Shown piece after piece: positions 19,708 to 29,390 of a stretch of 64,000 bases of DNA. The DNA lies in assembly GCF_029643425.1 (NCBI RefSeq), contig NZ_CP119106.1:806001-870000 (forward strand), in the 5' to 3' direction. The position numbers and the translations under genes were made by a program. Source of the stretch: Isoptericola sp. AK164. Its GTDB lineage: Bacteria; Actinomycetota; Actinomycetes; Actinomycetales; Cellulomonadaceae. Each line of letters begins with the position of its first letter. Positions within the stretch are counted from its first letter, which is position 1. The notes under the pieces were generated by a model. The model was not told the DNA's origin. It did no database searches and was given only the letters and a program-made list of their open reading frames with translations.

Positions 19708-21476
19708 CGCGCGGCTCCTTCCAGCGTGGTCCCGGGGTCGGGCTCGGCCATGCTGCGCCCGACGACGGCGCGGTAGCGGGCGCCGTCGTCGTCGCGGCGG
19801 GCGAGCAGCTCGGCGTGGGTCCCGGTCGCGACGACGCGGCCCGCCGGCGAGAGCAGACGCACCCGGTCGACGTGGTCGAGCACCAGGGGGCTGGCGGTCA
19901 CGACCAGGGTGGTCCGGCCGCGCCGCACCGCGGCGACGCGTTCCGCGATCCGCGCCTCGGTGTGGGCGTCGACGGCGCTGGTGGGCTCGACGAGCACGAG
20001 GATCTCGGGGTCGGTGAGCAGCGCGCGGGCCAGCGCGACGCGCTGCCGCTGGCCGCCGGACAGGGACCGGCCCTTCTCGGGCAGCTCGCCGGTCAGGCCG
20101 CCGGGCACGGAGTCGAGCACGTCGCGGGCGTCGGCGGCGAGGATCGCCGCGGTGAGCTCCGCCTCGCCCGCGCGGCCGCGGGCGTCGAGCTGCTCGCCGA
20201 GGATGCCGGAGAACAGGTGCGGCGTGGCCTCGGAGACGACCACGCGGTGACGCAGCGCCTCCTTGTCGAGCGCGGCGAGCGGCACCCCGCCGAGGCTGAC
20301 GGGCGTGCCGGCCTCGGCGGCGTCGTCGAACCGTCCGAGGCGCGTGGCCACGGCGGCGGAGACGTCGGGGTCGGGGCACACGAGCGCCACGACCTCCCCG
20401 GGCGCCAGCACCAGCCCGGAGGCGTGGTCGACCAGGTCGCTGCCCGACGGCGGGTCGGCGGACGGCGTGGCGGCCTGCGGCGTCGCCTCGTCCACGCGCA
20501 GGACGCCGAGGATCTTGCGGGCCGACACCACGGCGTTCGTCGACGCCTGCAGCATCTGGGTGGCCATCTGCACGGGCCAGGCGAGGAACGCGGTGTACCC
20601 GTAGTAGGTCACGAGCTCGCCGGAGGTCAGCTCGCCGCGCACGACGGCGCGGGCGCCCAGCCAGAGCACCAGGGCGCCGAGCAGGCCGGGCAGCAGCACC
20701 TGCAGACCGTCGAGGACGGACTGGACCCCGGCGACCTGGACACCACGGCGGCGCACCTCCTGCGACTGGCGGGCGTAGCGACCGGAGAAGACCTCCTCGC
20801 CACCGATGCCGCGCAGGATCCGCAGCCCGGAGACCGTGTCGGAGCCGAGGGCCGTCAGCCGGCCGACCGACTCGCGGTGGGTCTGCTGGCGCCGCTGCAG
20901 CGGGCGCACGAGCAGCCCGAGCACGGCGGCCACGACGGGGATGCCGAGCGCCACCACGAGCCCCAGCGCCAGGTTCTGCCAGAGCAGGTAGCCCGCGGCG
21001 GCGGCGTAGGCGAGCACCCCGCCGACGAACCGCCCGGACATGGCGAACATGTCGCCGGCCCGCAGGGCGTCGTTGGCGACGGCGGCGACGACCTCGCCGG
21101 TGGGCAGCTTCTGCGTGACGGCGTGCCCGGAGCGGGTGGCCTTGGTGCCGACCAGCGTGGTGAAGGAGAAGGACGCCCGCAGCCAGTTCTCGACGTCGTA
21201 GGTGTGGCTGAACACGCCGGAGACGACGATCGCCACGGCCGCGACGAGCATCCAGCCGCACCACAGGAACAGCTCGCCGCCGAACCCGGAGGCGAGCCCG
21301 GAGTCGACCGCGCGTCCGAGCAGCAGCGGCGCGGACGCGGCGCCCAGGAGGGAGACGGTGCCCGCGGTGACGGCCTTGACGAGCACGTCGCGCTGACGCC
21401 ACGCCTGCCAGGTGAGCAGGCGCGCCGCGGAGGACAGCGGAGGCGTGCCCGGGTCGGGCAGGGGAAGGGGGCGCAC
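19704..21476 (-). CDS. ABC exporter half-transporter A (degenerate NBD, no P-loop)
   Basis: A 590-residue TMD-NBD half-transporter. The signature LSGGQ (472-476) and D-loop SAVD are present, but the Walker A region reads LVCPDPDVSAAV (about 365-376) with no GxxGxGKS. Walker B is ILVLVEPT, so the Mg-binding Asp is Val, and the switch His is replaced (TASP, Ser529). It should not bind or hydrolyse ATP at its own P-loop but can supply the signature to its partner downstream. The changes are complementary to those in the partner and the frame is intact, so this is an evolved asymmetric transporter, not a pseudogene. Confidence 0.88.
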   Translation of the reverse strand: MRPLPLPDPGTPPLSSAARLLTWQAWRQRDVLVKAVTAGTVSLLGAASAPLLLGRAVDSGLASGFGGELFLWCGWMLVAAVAIVVSGVFSHTYDVENWLRASFSFTTLVGTKATRSGHAVTQKLPTGEVVAAVANDALRAGDMFAMSGRFVGGVLAYAAAAGYLLWQNLALGLVVALGIPVVAAVLGLLVRPLQRRQQTHRESVGRLTALGSDTVSGLRILRGIGGEEVFSGRYARQSQEVRRRGVQVAGVQSVLDGLQVLLPGLLGALVLWLGARAVVRGELTSGELVTYYGYTAFLAWPVQMATQMLQASTNAVVSARKILGVLRVDEATPQAATPSADPPSGSDLVDHASGLVLAPGEVVALVCPDPDVSAAVATRLGRFDDAAEAGTPVSLGGVPLAALDKEALRHRVVVSEATPHLFSGILGEQLDARGRAGEAELTAAILAADARDVLDSVPGGLTGELPEKGRSLSGGQRQRVALARALLTDPEILVLVEPTSAVDAHTEARIAERVAAVRRGRTTLVVTASPLVLDHVDRVRLLSPAGRVVATGTHAELLARRDDDGARYRAVVGRSMAEPDPGTTLEGAAR

Positions 21477-21529
21477 GGTCGACCAGGGTAAGCGTCGCCG
21501 AGGACGTCCGGCACCGGTTTTTCCGCGCC

Positions 21530-21535
21530 TATCCT
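21530..21535 (+). promoter_or_regulatory. -10 element of the DUF3817 gene (leaderless)
   Basis: TATCCT ends six bases before GTG 21542, with no Shine-Dalgarno between. Confidence 0.6.
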
Positions 21536-21541
21536 GGTGCC

Positions 21542-21937
21542 GTGAGCACCGAGCAGAACGCCCCGACCGCGACGACCGAGCAGGCCGCGACCGCTATCCG
21601 CAAGGCGCGCGGCGCCCTGGCCCGCTACCGGGTGCTGGCGATCATCACCGGTGTGATGTTGCTCGTGCTCTGCGTCGAGATGGTCTTCAAGTACCTCGTG
21701 CCGGTGCAGGCCGTCATCGACTACATGGGCTGGGTCCCGTTCGCGCACGGGTGGATCTACGTCGTCTACCTGGTCACGGTGCTCGACCTGTGGGCCAAGA
21801 TGCGCTGGGGCTTCGGCCGGCTGACCACGATGGTGTTCGCGGGCGTCGTCCCGGTGATGTCGTTCGTCCTGGAGAAGCGGGTGCACGCCGACGCCGACGC
21901 CAAGCTCGCGGCGCTCGCGCAGCGGTACGGGGCGTGA
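21542..21937 (+). CDS. DUF3817 integral membrane protein
   Basis: A 131-residue protein with three hydrophobic helices (about 33-52, 60-85 and 98-112) and the DUF3817 features YRVLAIITGVMLLVLCVEMVFKY and PFAHGWIYVVYLVTVLDLWAKMRW. Function is unknown. GTG 21542 follows a TATCCT -10 box. The stop overlaps the GTG of the following E1-like gene (GTGA), which suggests coupling, though no functional link to sulfur transfer is known. Confidence 0.8.
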   Translation: MSTEQNAPTATTEQAATAIRKARGALARYRVLAIITGVMLLVLCVEMVFKYLVPVQAVIDYMGWVPFAHGWIYVVYLVTVLDLWAKMRWGFGRLTTMVFAGVVPVMSFVLEKRVHADADAKLAALAQRYGA

Positions 21938-23193
21938 CGGTGCACGACGGCGGCACGGAGGGCACCCCCGGGCGGCTCGCCCCGCTCGTCGAGCCGACCC
22001 GCGAGCTCACCGGCGCCGAGCTGGACCGGTACGCCCGGCACCTGGCGCTGCCCGGCATCGGCCCGGACGGCCAGCGGCGGCTCGCGGCCGCGCGCGTGCT
22101 GGTCGTCGGCGCCGGCGGGCTCGGCAGCCCGGCGCTGCTCTATCTCGCCGCGGCGGGCGTGGGCACGATCGGGATCGTCGACGACGACGCCGTGGACGTC
22201 ACCAACCTGCAGCGTCAGGTCCTGCACGGCCAGTCCGACCTGGGCCGGTCCAAGACCGTCTCGGCACGGGCGACGGTCGCGGAGGTCAACCCGCACGTCG
22301 AGGTGGTGGAGCACGTGCTGCGCCTCGCCCCGGACAACGTCCTGGACGTGCTGCGGGGGTACGACGTCGTGCTCGACGGCGCCGACAACTTCCCGACCCG
22401 CTACCTGGTCTCCGACGCGGCCGAGATCCTCGGCGTCCCGGTGGTGTGGGGGTCCATCGACCGGTTCGACGGCCAGGTCAGCGTCTTCTGGGGCGCCCCG
22501 CGGTACGTGACGGCCGACGGCGCCCGGAGCGTGCGCCGGGGCGTCACCTACCGGGACGTCTTCCCGGTGCCGCCGCCGCCCGGCGTCGTGCCGGACTGCG
22601 CCACCGGCGGCGTGCTCGGTGCGATGTGCGGCACCGTCGGCTCGGCGATGGCCACGGAGACCGTCAAGCTGGTCACCGGCGTCGGGGAGCCGCTGCACGG
22701 CCGCCTGGCCGTGCACGACGCGCTCGCCGCCGACTGGCGCGAGCTCGTCGTCCGCCCGGACCCCGGCCGGGAGCCGGTCACCGAGCTGCTGGCCGGCGAC
22801 GACGCCTACGCCGCGTTCTGCGGACTGGCCCCGGCCGTCCCGGGACCCGGCCGCACGGCGGTCCCGGGCGACCTGGAGGTCAGCGCCGCCGACGCCCGCA
22901 CCCTGCTCGCGGCCGACCGGCCCGCGGTCCTGGTGGACGTGCGCGAGGAGTGGGAGGCGCGGGTCCGCCCCGTGGACGGCGCCCGGCTCGTGCCCAGCGG
23001 GACGTTCCTGGGCACGGCCGCCGGCGGGCCCGACGACGTCGCGCGCGGCGCCCTGGACGCCCTGCCCACCGACCGGCCGGTGCTGCTGGTGTGCGCGGCC
23101 GGCCCCCGGTCGACCCGGGTCGCGCGGGTGGCCCGGGCGGAGGGCGTCGACGCGCGCTCCGTCGTCGGCGGGGTGCCGGCGCTGCTCGGCTGA
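21934..23193 (+). CDS. E1-like adenylyltransferase with rhodanese domain (ThiF/MoeB type)
   Basis: A 419-residue fusion. The N-terminal E1-like domain has the nucleotide loop VVGAGGLGSPALLYL (about residues 53-67), NLQRQVLHG, the DGADNFPTRYL segment and DCATGGVLGA. From about 310 comes a rhodanese domain with VLVDVREEWEA and the persulfide loop CAAGPRS. Such proteins adenylate the C-terminal Gly-Gly of ThiS or MoaD and load sulfur. Location beside thiG, thiS, thiO and thiE argues for ThiS as a partner, but a role in molybdopterin synthesis as well is possible. The canonical MoeB zinc CxxC pairs are not apparent. Confidence 0.85.
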   Translation: MTVHDGGTEGTPGRLAPLVEPTRELTGAELDRYARHLALPGIGPDGQRRLAAARVLVVGAGGLGSPALLYLAAAGVGTIGIVDDDAVDVTNLQRQVLHGQSDLGRSKTVSARATVAEVNPHVEVVEHVLRLAPDNVLDVLRGYDVVLDGADNFPTRYLVSDAAEILGVPVVWGSIDRFDGQVSVFWGAPRYVTADGARSVRRGVTYRDVFPVPPPPGVVPDCATGGVLGAMCGTVGSAMATETVKLVTGVGEPLHGRLAVHDALAADWRELVVRPDPGREPVTELLAGDDAYAAFCGLAPAVPGPGRTAVPGDLEVSAADARTLLAADRPAVLVDVREEWEARVRPVDGARLVPSGTFLGTAAGGPDDVARGALDALPTDRPVLLVCAAGPRSTRVARVARAEGVDARSVVGGVPALLG

Positions 23194-23200
23194 GCCGCCG

Positions 23201-24040
<840 letters not shown>

Positions 24041-24331
24041 TCAGCCGCCCTGGACGGCGGTGACGATCTCGACGCGGTCCCCGGCGCGGACGACGGCGGT
24101 CCGCCACGTGCCGTGCGGCACGACGACGTCGTCGACGGCGACGGCGACCCCGCGGGCCACCCCGTCGACGACGTGCCCGGGCACGAGGCGGGTCACCAGC
24201 TCGGTGACGGGCAGCTCGCCCGTCGGGCCGAGGTCGTACAGTTCGCCGTTCACCCGGGCGGTGCTCGCGGGTGCGGTGGGACCCGGCGCGGTAAGGGCGG
24301 CGGGGTCGACGTGCTGGTGGGCGGGGTTCAT
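24041..24331 (-). CDS. thiS: Sulfur carrier protein ThiS
   Basis: A 96-residue beta-grasp protein ending in the obligatory Gly-Gly (TAVQGG), which is adenylated and thiocarboxylated to donate sulfur to ThiG. The core (RVNGELYDL to the end) is about 70 residues. A 26-residue Pro/Ala-rich extension precedes it, unlike the usual 65-70 residue ThiS, and may be non-structural. ATG 24331 overlaps the thiO stop by 4 bp. Confidence 0.9.
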   Translation of the reverse strand: MNPAHQHVDPAALTAPGPTAPASTARVNGELYDLGPTGELPVTELVTRLVPGHVVDGVARGVAVAVDDVVVPHGTWRTAVVRAGDRVEIVTAVQGG

Positions 24332-25584
24332 CGGGGGGCTCCGTCGGGGGTGCGGGGGTCGGGTGCGCGGGGCGGGAACCGGCGGGGGTCCGTCGCCCGC
24401 AGGGCGGCGAGCACGGCCGGTGGGTCCGTCGTGGCGACGTCGACGGCGAACCAGGAGCGGGTCAGCCCGGCCACGACGACCTCCGCGGTCAGCGGCGCGA
24501 GCAGGATGCCGTTGCGGTAGTGGCCGGTGGCCAGGTGCAGTCCGGGCACGTGCGTCGCGCCCACCAGGGGCAGGTTGTCCGGCGTGGACGGCCGGGCCCG
24601 CGGGGTGGCCTCGACCAGTGCGGCCTCGTCGATCGCGGGCAGCAGGGCGCGCGCGTCGCGCAGGAGGGCGAACACGCCGCCGGCGGGTGCGCGACGGTCG
24701 TCGGGGTTCTCCTCGGAGGTCGCGCCGATCACCAGCTCGCAGTGCCCGGCCCACGGCCCCTCGGTCGCGGGCTCGCGTCCGACGACGTACACGGGCCGGC
24801 CCTGGACCAGACCGCGCACGACGTGGCGCGGTGCCAGCTCGGGGTCCGCCTGCAGCCGCAGCGTGAGGCCCTTGACCGGACGCACGGGGACCGCCACGCC
24901 GGGCACCTCCGCCAGCAGCGGGGCGGACGCCCACCCGGCGGCGACGACGGTCGAGCCGGCGCGGTGCCGGTCGCCGGTGTCGTCGACGGCCCCGACGACC
25001 CGGCCGTCCTGCTGCTCGAGCCGGACCGCGGCACGCGGCACGACGGCGCCGCGGGAGTGGGCGGCCACGACGCGCCAGAGCGCGGCGTGCACGGCCCGGG
25101 GGTCGACGGCGTGGTCGCCGGGGACCCAGGCGGCTCCGCGCACGCGCTGGCCGAGCAGCGGTTCGCGCCGGCGCGCCTCGGCGATCGTCAGCTCCTCGGA
25201 GTCCACCCCGTGCCGGCCGTGCAGGGCCAGGACCCGGCGCAGCAGGGCGACGTCGGTCTCGTCGTAGCCGAGCGTCAGCGTCCCGGACTCGCGCAGCCCC
25301 ACGCCGCGGCCGGCGGCGGCCTCCAGGTCGGCGGCGAACGGGAGCCAGCGTGCGGCCCCGGCCAGGTGCAGGTGCAGCGCGGCGTCCTCGGTGAACTCGG
25401 CCTCGGTGGCCGGCGCGAGCATGCCCGCGGCGGCGTGCGTGGACCCGTCGCCGGGGTCCGGGTCCAGGACGGTGACGCTCAGGCCGCCCTCGAGGGCCCG
25501 CCAGGCCACGGCCAGGCCGATGATGCCGCCGCCGACCACGACGAGGTCGCGGACGCCGTGCGGCGCCGACGAGTGACGGTCCAC
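24328..25584 (-). CDS. thiO: Glycine oxidase ThiO
   Basis: FAD-dependent amine oxidase making dehydroglycine for the thiazole ring in aerobes. The 418-residue protein has the FAD loop [21 protein letters not shown] at its N-terminus, [10 protein letters not shown], and the C-terminal [17 protein letters not shown] that closes the FAD site. The start is GTG 25584, whose Shine-Dalgarno (AGGGAG) belongs to the 3' strand of the TPP riboswitch. First gene of thiO-thiS-thiG. Confidence 0.93.
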   Translation of the reverse strand: MDRHSSAPHGVRDLVVVGGGIIGLAVAWRALEGGLSVTVLDPDPGDGSTHAAAGMLAPATEAEFTEDAALHLHLAGAARWLPFAADLEAAAGRGVGLRESGTLTLGYDETDVALLRRVLALHGRHGVDSEELTIAEARRREPLLGQRVRGAAWVPGDHAVDPRAVHAALWRVVAAHSRGAVVPRAAVRLEQQDGRVVGAVDDTGDRHRAGSTVVAAGWASAPLLAEVPGVAVPVRPVKGLTLRLQADPELAPRHVVRGLVQGRPVYVVGREPATEGPWAGHCELVIGATSEENPDDRRAPAGGVFALLRDARALLPAIDEAALVEATPRARPSTPDNLPLVGATHVPGLHLATGHYRNGILLAPLTAEVVVAGLTRSWFAVDVATTDPPAVLAALRATDPRRFPPRAPDPRTPDGAPR

Positions 25585-25668
25585 GGTGCTCCCTTCGCTG
25601 GCATGATCCAGATCAGGTTCGACGGTCGGCGCCGTGCGCCCTCTCAGCCCCTGCGGGCTCCCGTGCTC
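25585..25668 (-). promoter_or_regulatory. TPP riboswitch (THI element) upstream of thiO
   Basis: On the minus strand the conserved THI blocks are clear: GGGAGCCC, CTGAGAGGG, then ACCGTCGAACCTGATCTGG and ATCATGCCAGCGAAGGGA. P1 can pair CACGG with CCGTG, and the second strand includes the thiO GTG codon. The GGGAG that closes the aptamer is also the Shine-Dalgarno, so TPP binding should occlude initiation directly. Confidence 0.93.
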
Positions 25669-25673
25669 CGGTC

Positions 25674-25679
25674 ACCCTA
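25674..25679 (-). promoter_or_regulatory. -10 element of the thiOSG transcript
   Basis: Minus-strand TAGGGT ends about six bases before the aptamer begins, so the RNA would start right at the riboswitch with no extra leader. Confidence 0.5.
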
Positions 25680-25698
25680 CTCGCCCGTCGACCGTCCC

Positions 25699-25704
25699 TA
25701 GACT
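25699..25704 (+). promoter_or_regulatory. -10 element of thiE
   Basis: TAGACT ends eight bases before ATG 25713, giving a leaderless or near-leaderless transcript. The divergent thiO promoter is only 20 bp away, so the two promoters overlap. Confidence 0.6.
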
Positions 25705-25712
25705 CGCTCACG

Positions 25713-26360
25713 ATGACGACTCCCGCTCCTCGCAGCCGCCTCGCCGACGCCCGCCTCTACCTGTGCACCGACGCCCGCGAGGACCGCGGCGACCTGGAGG
25801 ACTTCCTGCACGCCGCGCTGAGCGGCGGCGTCGACGCGGTCCAGCTGCGCGACAAGTCCCTCGACGTCGCCCGCGAGCTCGAGCTCCAGGCTCTGGTGGC
25901 GCGGGTCGCCGCCGAGCACGGCGCGCTGCGGGCGGTCAACGACCGTGCCGACGTGGCCCGGCTCACCGACGCTCCCGCGGTGCACATGGGCCAGGGCGAC
26001 CTGCCGGTGCCGGCCGTGCGCTCCCTGCTCGGTCCGGGGCCGGTCCTGGGGCGGTCCACGCACTCGGCGGCGCAGGCGGCCGCCGCGGAGGCCGACCCCG
26101 ACGTCGACTACTTCTGCGTCGGACCCCTGTGGACGACCCCGACCAAGCCCGGTCGGGCCGCCGTCGGGCTCGGCCTGCTGCGCGAGGTGGCCGCCACCGC
26201 GCCGACCACGCCGTGGTTCGCCATCGGGGGCATCGACGCCGACCGACTCGACGCCGTCGTCGAGGCCGGGGCGCGGCGGGTCGTGGTCGTGCGGGCGATC
26301 ACCGCTGCCCCCGACCCCGAGCGGGCCGCGCGCGAGCTGCGCGAGCGGCTCGGGGCGTGA
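25713..26360 (+). CDS. thiE: Thiamine-phosphate synthase
   Basis: Couples HMP-PP and thiazole phosphate to thiamine monophosphate. A 215-residue TIM barrel with [14 protein letters not shown] near residue 38, [20 protein letters not shown] and [16 protein letters not shown], plus [12 protein letters not shown] and the phosphate loop FAIGGID. It is divergent from thiO and lacks the riboswitch, so only the thiazole arm is directly TPP-controlled here. Confidence 0.95.
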   Translation: MTTPAPRSRLADARLYLCTDAREDRGDLEDFLHAALSGGVDAVQLRDKSLDVARELELQALVARVAAEHGALRAVNDRADVARLTDAPAVHMGQGDLPVPAVRSLLGPGPVLGRSTHSAAQAAAAEADPDVDYFCVGPLWTTPTKPGRAAVGLGLLREVAATAPTTPWFAIGGIDADRLDAVVEAGARRVVVVRAITAAPDPERAARELRERLGA

Positions 26361-26394
26361 CGGGTCGTGGCGGCAGCGGGCACGTGCCGGCGGA

Positions 26395-26400
26395 TAGGAT
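26395..26400 (+). promoter_or_regulatory. -10 element of guaA (leaderless)
   Basis: TAGGAT ends six bases before GTG 26407. Confidence 0.65.
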
Positions 26401-26406
26401 GAGGCG

Positions 26407-28026
26407 GTGACGTCTCCCGCCACCGCTCCCGCCACCGCATCCGCCCAGGCCGCGCCCCGCCCGGTCCTGGTCGTCGACTTCGGCGCCCAGTACGCCCAGC
26501 TCATCGCGCGCCGCGTGCGCGAGGCCAACGTCTACTCCGAGATCGTGCCGCACACGTGGACGCCGGAGCAGATGCTCGCCCGCGACCCCGCCGCGATCAT
26601 CCTCTCGGGCGGCCCGTCCTCCGTGTACGCCACGGGGGCGCCGTTCGTCGACGCCGAACTGTTCGACGCCGGGGTGCCCGTGCTGGGCATCTGCTACGGC
26701 TTCCAGGCCATGGCGCAGGCGCTCGGCGGCACGGTCGCCCAGACCGGTACCCGCGAGTACGGCGGCACCGAGGTGGAGGTGTGCGAGGCCGGGATGCTGC
26801 TCGCCGACACCCCCGTCACCCAGACCACGTGGATGAGCCACGGCGACTCCGTGCACGCGGCGCCCGAGGGCTTCGAGGTGCTCGCGACGTCGTCCGGGTC
26901 GCCGGTCGCCGCCTTCGAGGACCGCCGGCGCCGCCTGTACGGCGTGCAGTGGCACCCCGAGGTCAAGCACTCGGCCCACGGGCAGACGGTGCTGGAGCAC
27001 TTCCTCTACGAGGGCGCCGGCCTGGCGCCCGACTGGACGCCCGACAACGTCATCGCCGACCAGGTGGCCGCGATCCGCGCGCAGGTGGGCGACGCCCGGG
27101 TGGTCTGCGGTCTGTCCGGCGGCGTGGACTCCTCGGTCGCCGCGGCGCTGGTGCAGCGCGCGGTGGGGGACCAGCTCACCTGCGTGTTCGTCGACCACGG
27201 CCTCCTGCGCGAGGGCGAGGTGGAGCAGGTCGAGCGCGACTTCGTGGCCGCGACGGGCGTCAACCTGGTGGTGCGCGACGAGCGCAAGCGCTTCCTGGAG
27301 GCCCTGGAGGGTCACAGCGACCCGGAGACGAAGCGCAAGATCATCGGCCGCGAGTTCATCCGCGTCTTCGAGGACGCCGCCCGCGACATCGTCGCCGAGG
27401 GGCACGAGCACGCCGTGCACGGCGAGGGTTCCGAGGTGCGGTTCCTCGTGCAGGGCACCCTCTACCCCGACGTGGTCGAGTCGGGCGGCGGTGAGGGCGC
27501 GGCCAACATCAAGAGCCACCACAACGTGGGCGGCCTGCCCGACGACCTGCAGTTCGACCTGGTCGAGCCGCTGCGCACCCTGTTCAAGGACGAGGTGCGG
27601 GCCGTCGGCCGCGAGCTCGGCGTCCCGGAGCCGATCGTCGCCCGGCAGCCCTTCCCGGGGCCGGGCCTGGGCATCCGCATCATCGGCGAGGTGACGGCCG
27701 AGCGGCTCGAGATCCTGCGCCGGGCCGACGCCGTCGCCCGCGAGGAGCTGACGAAGGCCGGGCTCGACGGCGAGATCTGGCAGTGCCCGGTGGTGCTGCT
27801 GGCCGACGTGCGCTCGGTGGGCGTCCAGGGCGACGGCCGGACCTACGGGCACCCGGTCGTGCTGCGTCCCGTCTCCAGCGAGGACGCCATGACGGCCGAC
27901 TGGACGCGCATGCCGTACGACGTGCTGTCGACCATCTCCACGCGCATCACCAACGAGGTCAGCGAGGTGAACCGGGTGGTCCTCGACGTGACGAGCAAGC
28001 CCCCGGGCACCATCGAGTGGGAGTGA
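26407..28026 (+). CDS. guaA: GMP synthase (glutamine-hydrolysing)
   Basis: Amidates XMP to GMP. The 539-residue two-domain enzyme has a class I glutamine amidotransferase domain ([18 protein letters not shown], nucleophile Cys96 in GICYGFQAM, His in QWHPEV), an ATP pyrophosphatase domain (P-loop GLSGGVDSS) and the C-terminal dimerisation domain ending KPPGTIEWE. It completes the GMP branch started by guaB in this window. The GTG start follows TAGGAT. Its stop overlaps the next GTG. Confidence 0.97.
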   Translation: MTSPATAPATASAQAAPRPVLVVDFGAQYAQLIARRVREANVYSEIVPHTWTPEQMLARDPAAIILSGGPSSVYATGAPFVDAELFDAGVPVLGICYGFQAMAQALGGTVAQTGTREYGGTEVEVCEAGMLLADTPVTQTTWMSHGDSVHAAPEGFEVLATSSGSPVAAFEDRRRRLYGVQWHPEVKHSAHGQTVLEHFLYEGAGLAPDWTPDNVIADQVAAIRAQVGDARVVCGLSGGVDSSVAAALVQRAVGDQLTCVFVDHGLLREGEVEQVERDFVAATGVNLVVRDERKRFLEALEGHSDPETKRKIIGREFIRVFEDAARDIVAEGHEHAVHGEGSEVRFLVQGTLYPDVVESGGGEGAANIKSHHNVGGLPDDLQFDLVEPLRTLFKDEVRAVGRELGVPEPIVARQPFPGPGLGIRIIGEVTAERLEILRRADAVAREELTKAGLDGEIWQCPVVLLADVRSVGVQGDGRTYGHPVVLRPVSSEDAMTADWTRMPYDVLSTISTRITNEVSEVNRVVLDVTSKPPGTIEWE

Positions 28027-28712
28027 CCGAGCAGCTCGCGACGGCCGTCCTGACCGAGTCCGACACGGTCGCCGCGACGCTGGGCGTCGTGCAGCGGGTG
28101 CTGGAGTACCTCGGCACCGTCGCCTTCGCGATCTCCGGTGCCTTCGCCGCCGGCCGCAAGCAGATGGACCTCGTCGGCGTCGTCGCGCTCGGCGCGACCG
28201 TGGCGGTGGGTGGCGGCACCCTGCGGGACCTCCTGCTCGGCGAGACGCCCGTCTTCTGGGTCACCGAGCCGACGTTCCTGCTCGTCGGCGCCGCGACGGC
28301 CCTGCTGGTGGTGCCGCTGGCGCGCACCCGGACGCTCGACGTGCTGCGACGGCTGCAGGTCATCGAGGTCTCCGACGCCGCCGGCATGGCCCTGTTCGTC
28401 GTCATCGGCACGAACGTGGCGCTGTCCGCCGGGGCGAGCGCGGTCTCGGCGGCGGTCGTCGGCGTGGTGGCCGGCGTCGGCGGTGGCGTGTTCCGCGACG
28501 TGCTGGCCAACGAGCTGCCCGAGGTGCTGAGCAACGCCCAGTTCTACGCCACCGCGGCGCTGCTCGGCGCGGCGGTGCACCTGGGTCTGCTGGAGCTCGA
28601 CGTCGACCCGGCGGTCGTGTTCTGGGTGCCGATCGCGGTGATCCTGACCGTGCGGCTGCTGGCGGTCCGTCTCGGCTGGGGCATGCCCACGTTCACCATC
28701 GCGGGTGAATGA
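28023..28712 (+). CDS. UPF0126/TRIC-type membrane channel protein
   Basis: A 229-residue protein with seven predicted helices in two repeated halves, each with a glycine-rich motif: [15 protein letters not shown] and [14 protein letters not shown]. These GGGxxRD repeats define the UPF0126 (TRIC-like) family, thought to be trimeric cation or small-molecule channels. GTG 28023 overlaps the guaA stop (GTGA), so it is coupled to guaA; the functional link is unknown. Confidence 0.85.
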   Translation: MTEQLATAVLTESDTVAATLGVVQRVLEYLGTVAFAISGAFAAGRKQMDLVGVVALGATVAVGGGTLRDLLLGETPVFWVTEPTFLLVGAATALLVVPLARTRTLDVLRRLQVIEVSDAAGMALFVVIGTNVALSAGASAVSAAVVGVVAGVGGGVFRDVLANELPEVLSNAQFYATAALLGAAVHLGLLELDVDPAVVFWVPIAVILTVRLLAVRLGWGMPTFTIAGE

Positions 28713-28825
28713 CCGGCCGATCAGCCGTGTGACCTAGGGTTTCGCCGCGACGCGCGCGGGTCGGTCGCGGTACGTTGACGAGCAGGGGCATCAACCATCG
28801 CACGAGTGCTACGAGAGGCAGTCTC

Positions 28826-29314
28826 ATGTCCAGCTCTGTCACCGTCCGACCCGCCAAGGGTGTCCGCGGCATCGGGATCGTGTCCATCGTCGCCGGCATC
28901 GTCATGATCATCGCCGGCGTCGTCGTCTGGTTCATCGTCTCGTCGACCCTGTCCGACGAGCAGATCACCGTCTCGGAGGACGCCAGCATGGCGGCCGGCC
29001 AGGAGGTCGCCGGACCGTTCACCGCGTACGCCCAGGCCGACATCATCAACCAGCACGCGATGGAGGCCTCGGGCGGGATGACCTACGCCCAGCTCGACCG
29101 GGAGGACCCGACGCGTGACACCGTCATGAACGCGTCGTTCCTGCGGGCCTCGCTGTTCACGTCGGTCGTCGCCTTCGGCGTCTGCGCCCTGGTGATCGGC
29201 CTGGGCGTGATGTTCATCCTCGTCGGCTACGCGTTCAGTCGCCTGGGAGGCAGCTCCTCGGCGGCGGTCGTCTCCACCCCCACGGGTGGTCCCACGTCGA
29301 CCTCGACCGCCTGA
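28826..29314 (+). CDS. Actinobacterial two-helix membrane protein, function unknown
   Basis: A 162-residue protein with a helix at about residues 14-36, an extracytoplasmic stretch containing SEDASMAAGQEVAGPFTAYAQADIIN and MNASFLRASLFTS, and a second helix at about 112-135. The pattern is conserved among actinobacteria, but I cannot assign a function. ATG 28826 follows GAGAGGCAG; a longer version from ATG 28775 lacks such a site. A possible -10 TACGTT lies at 28771-28776. The C-terminus is a short Ser/Thr-rich tail. Confidence 0.75.
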   Translation: MSSSVTVRPAKGVRGIGIVSIVAGIVMIIAGVVVWFIVSSTLSDEQITVSEDASMAAGQEVAGPFTAYAQADIINQHAMEASGGMTYAQLDREDPTRDTVMNASFLRASLFTSVVAFGVCALVIGLGVMFILVGYAFSRLGGSSSAAVVSTPTGGPTSTSTA

Positions 29315-29340
29315 GCCCCGGGTCCCGGACCCGCTGAGCG

Positions 29341-29380
29341 ACGACGGGCCGGCACACCGCGCGGTGTGCCGGCCCGTCGT
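29341..29380. terminator. 40-bp perfect palindrome between convergent genes
   Basis: Two 20-bp arms (29341-29360 and 29361-29380) are exact reverse complements with no spacer. It lies between two converging genes and would act as a terminator in both directions. Confidence 0.75.
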
Positions 29381-29390
29381 GCGTCCGGAG

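Noticed and set aside
19704-21476. Pseudogene status for ABC half-transporter A because of its missing Walker A
   Set aside because: The frame is intact and the signature LSGGQ is kept. The losses mirror those in the partner, so an asymmetric heterodimer is the better explanation.
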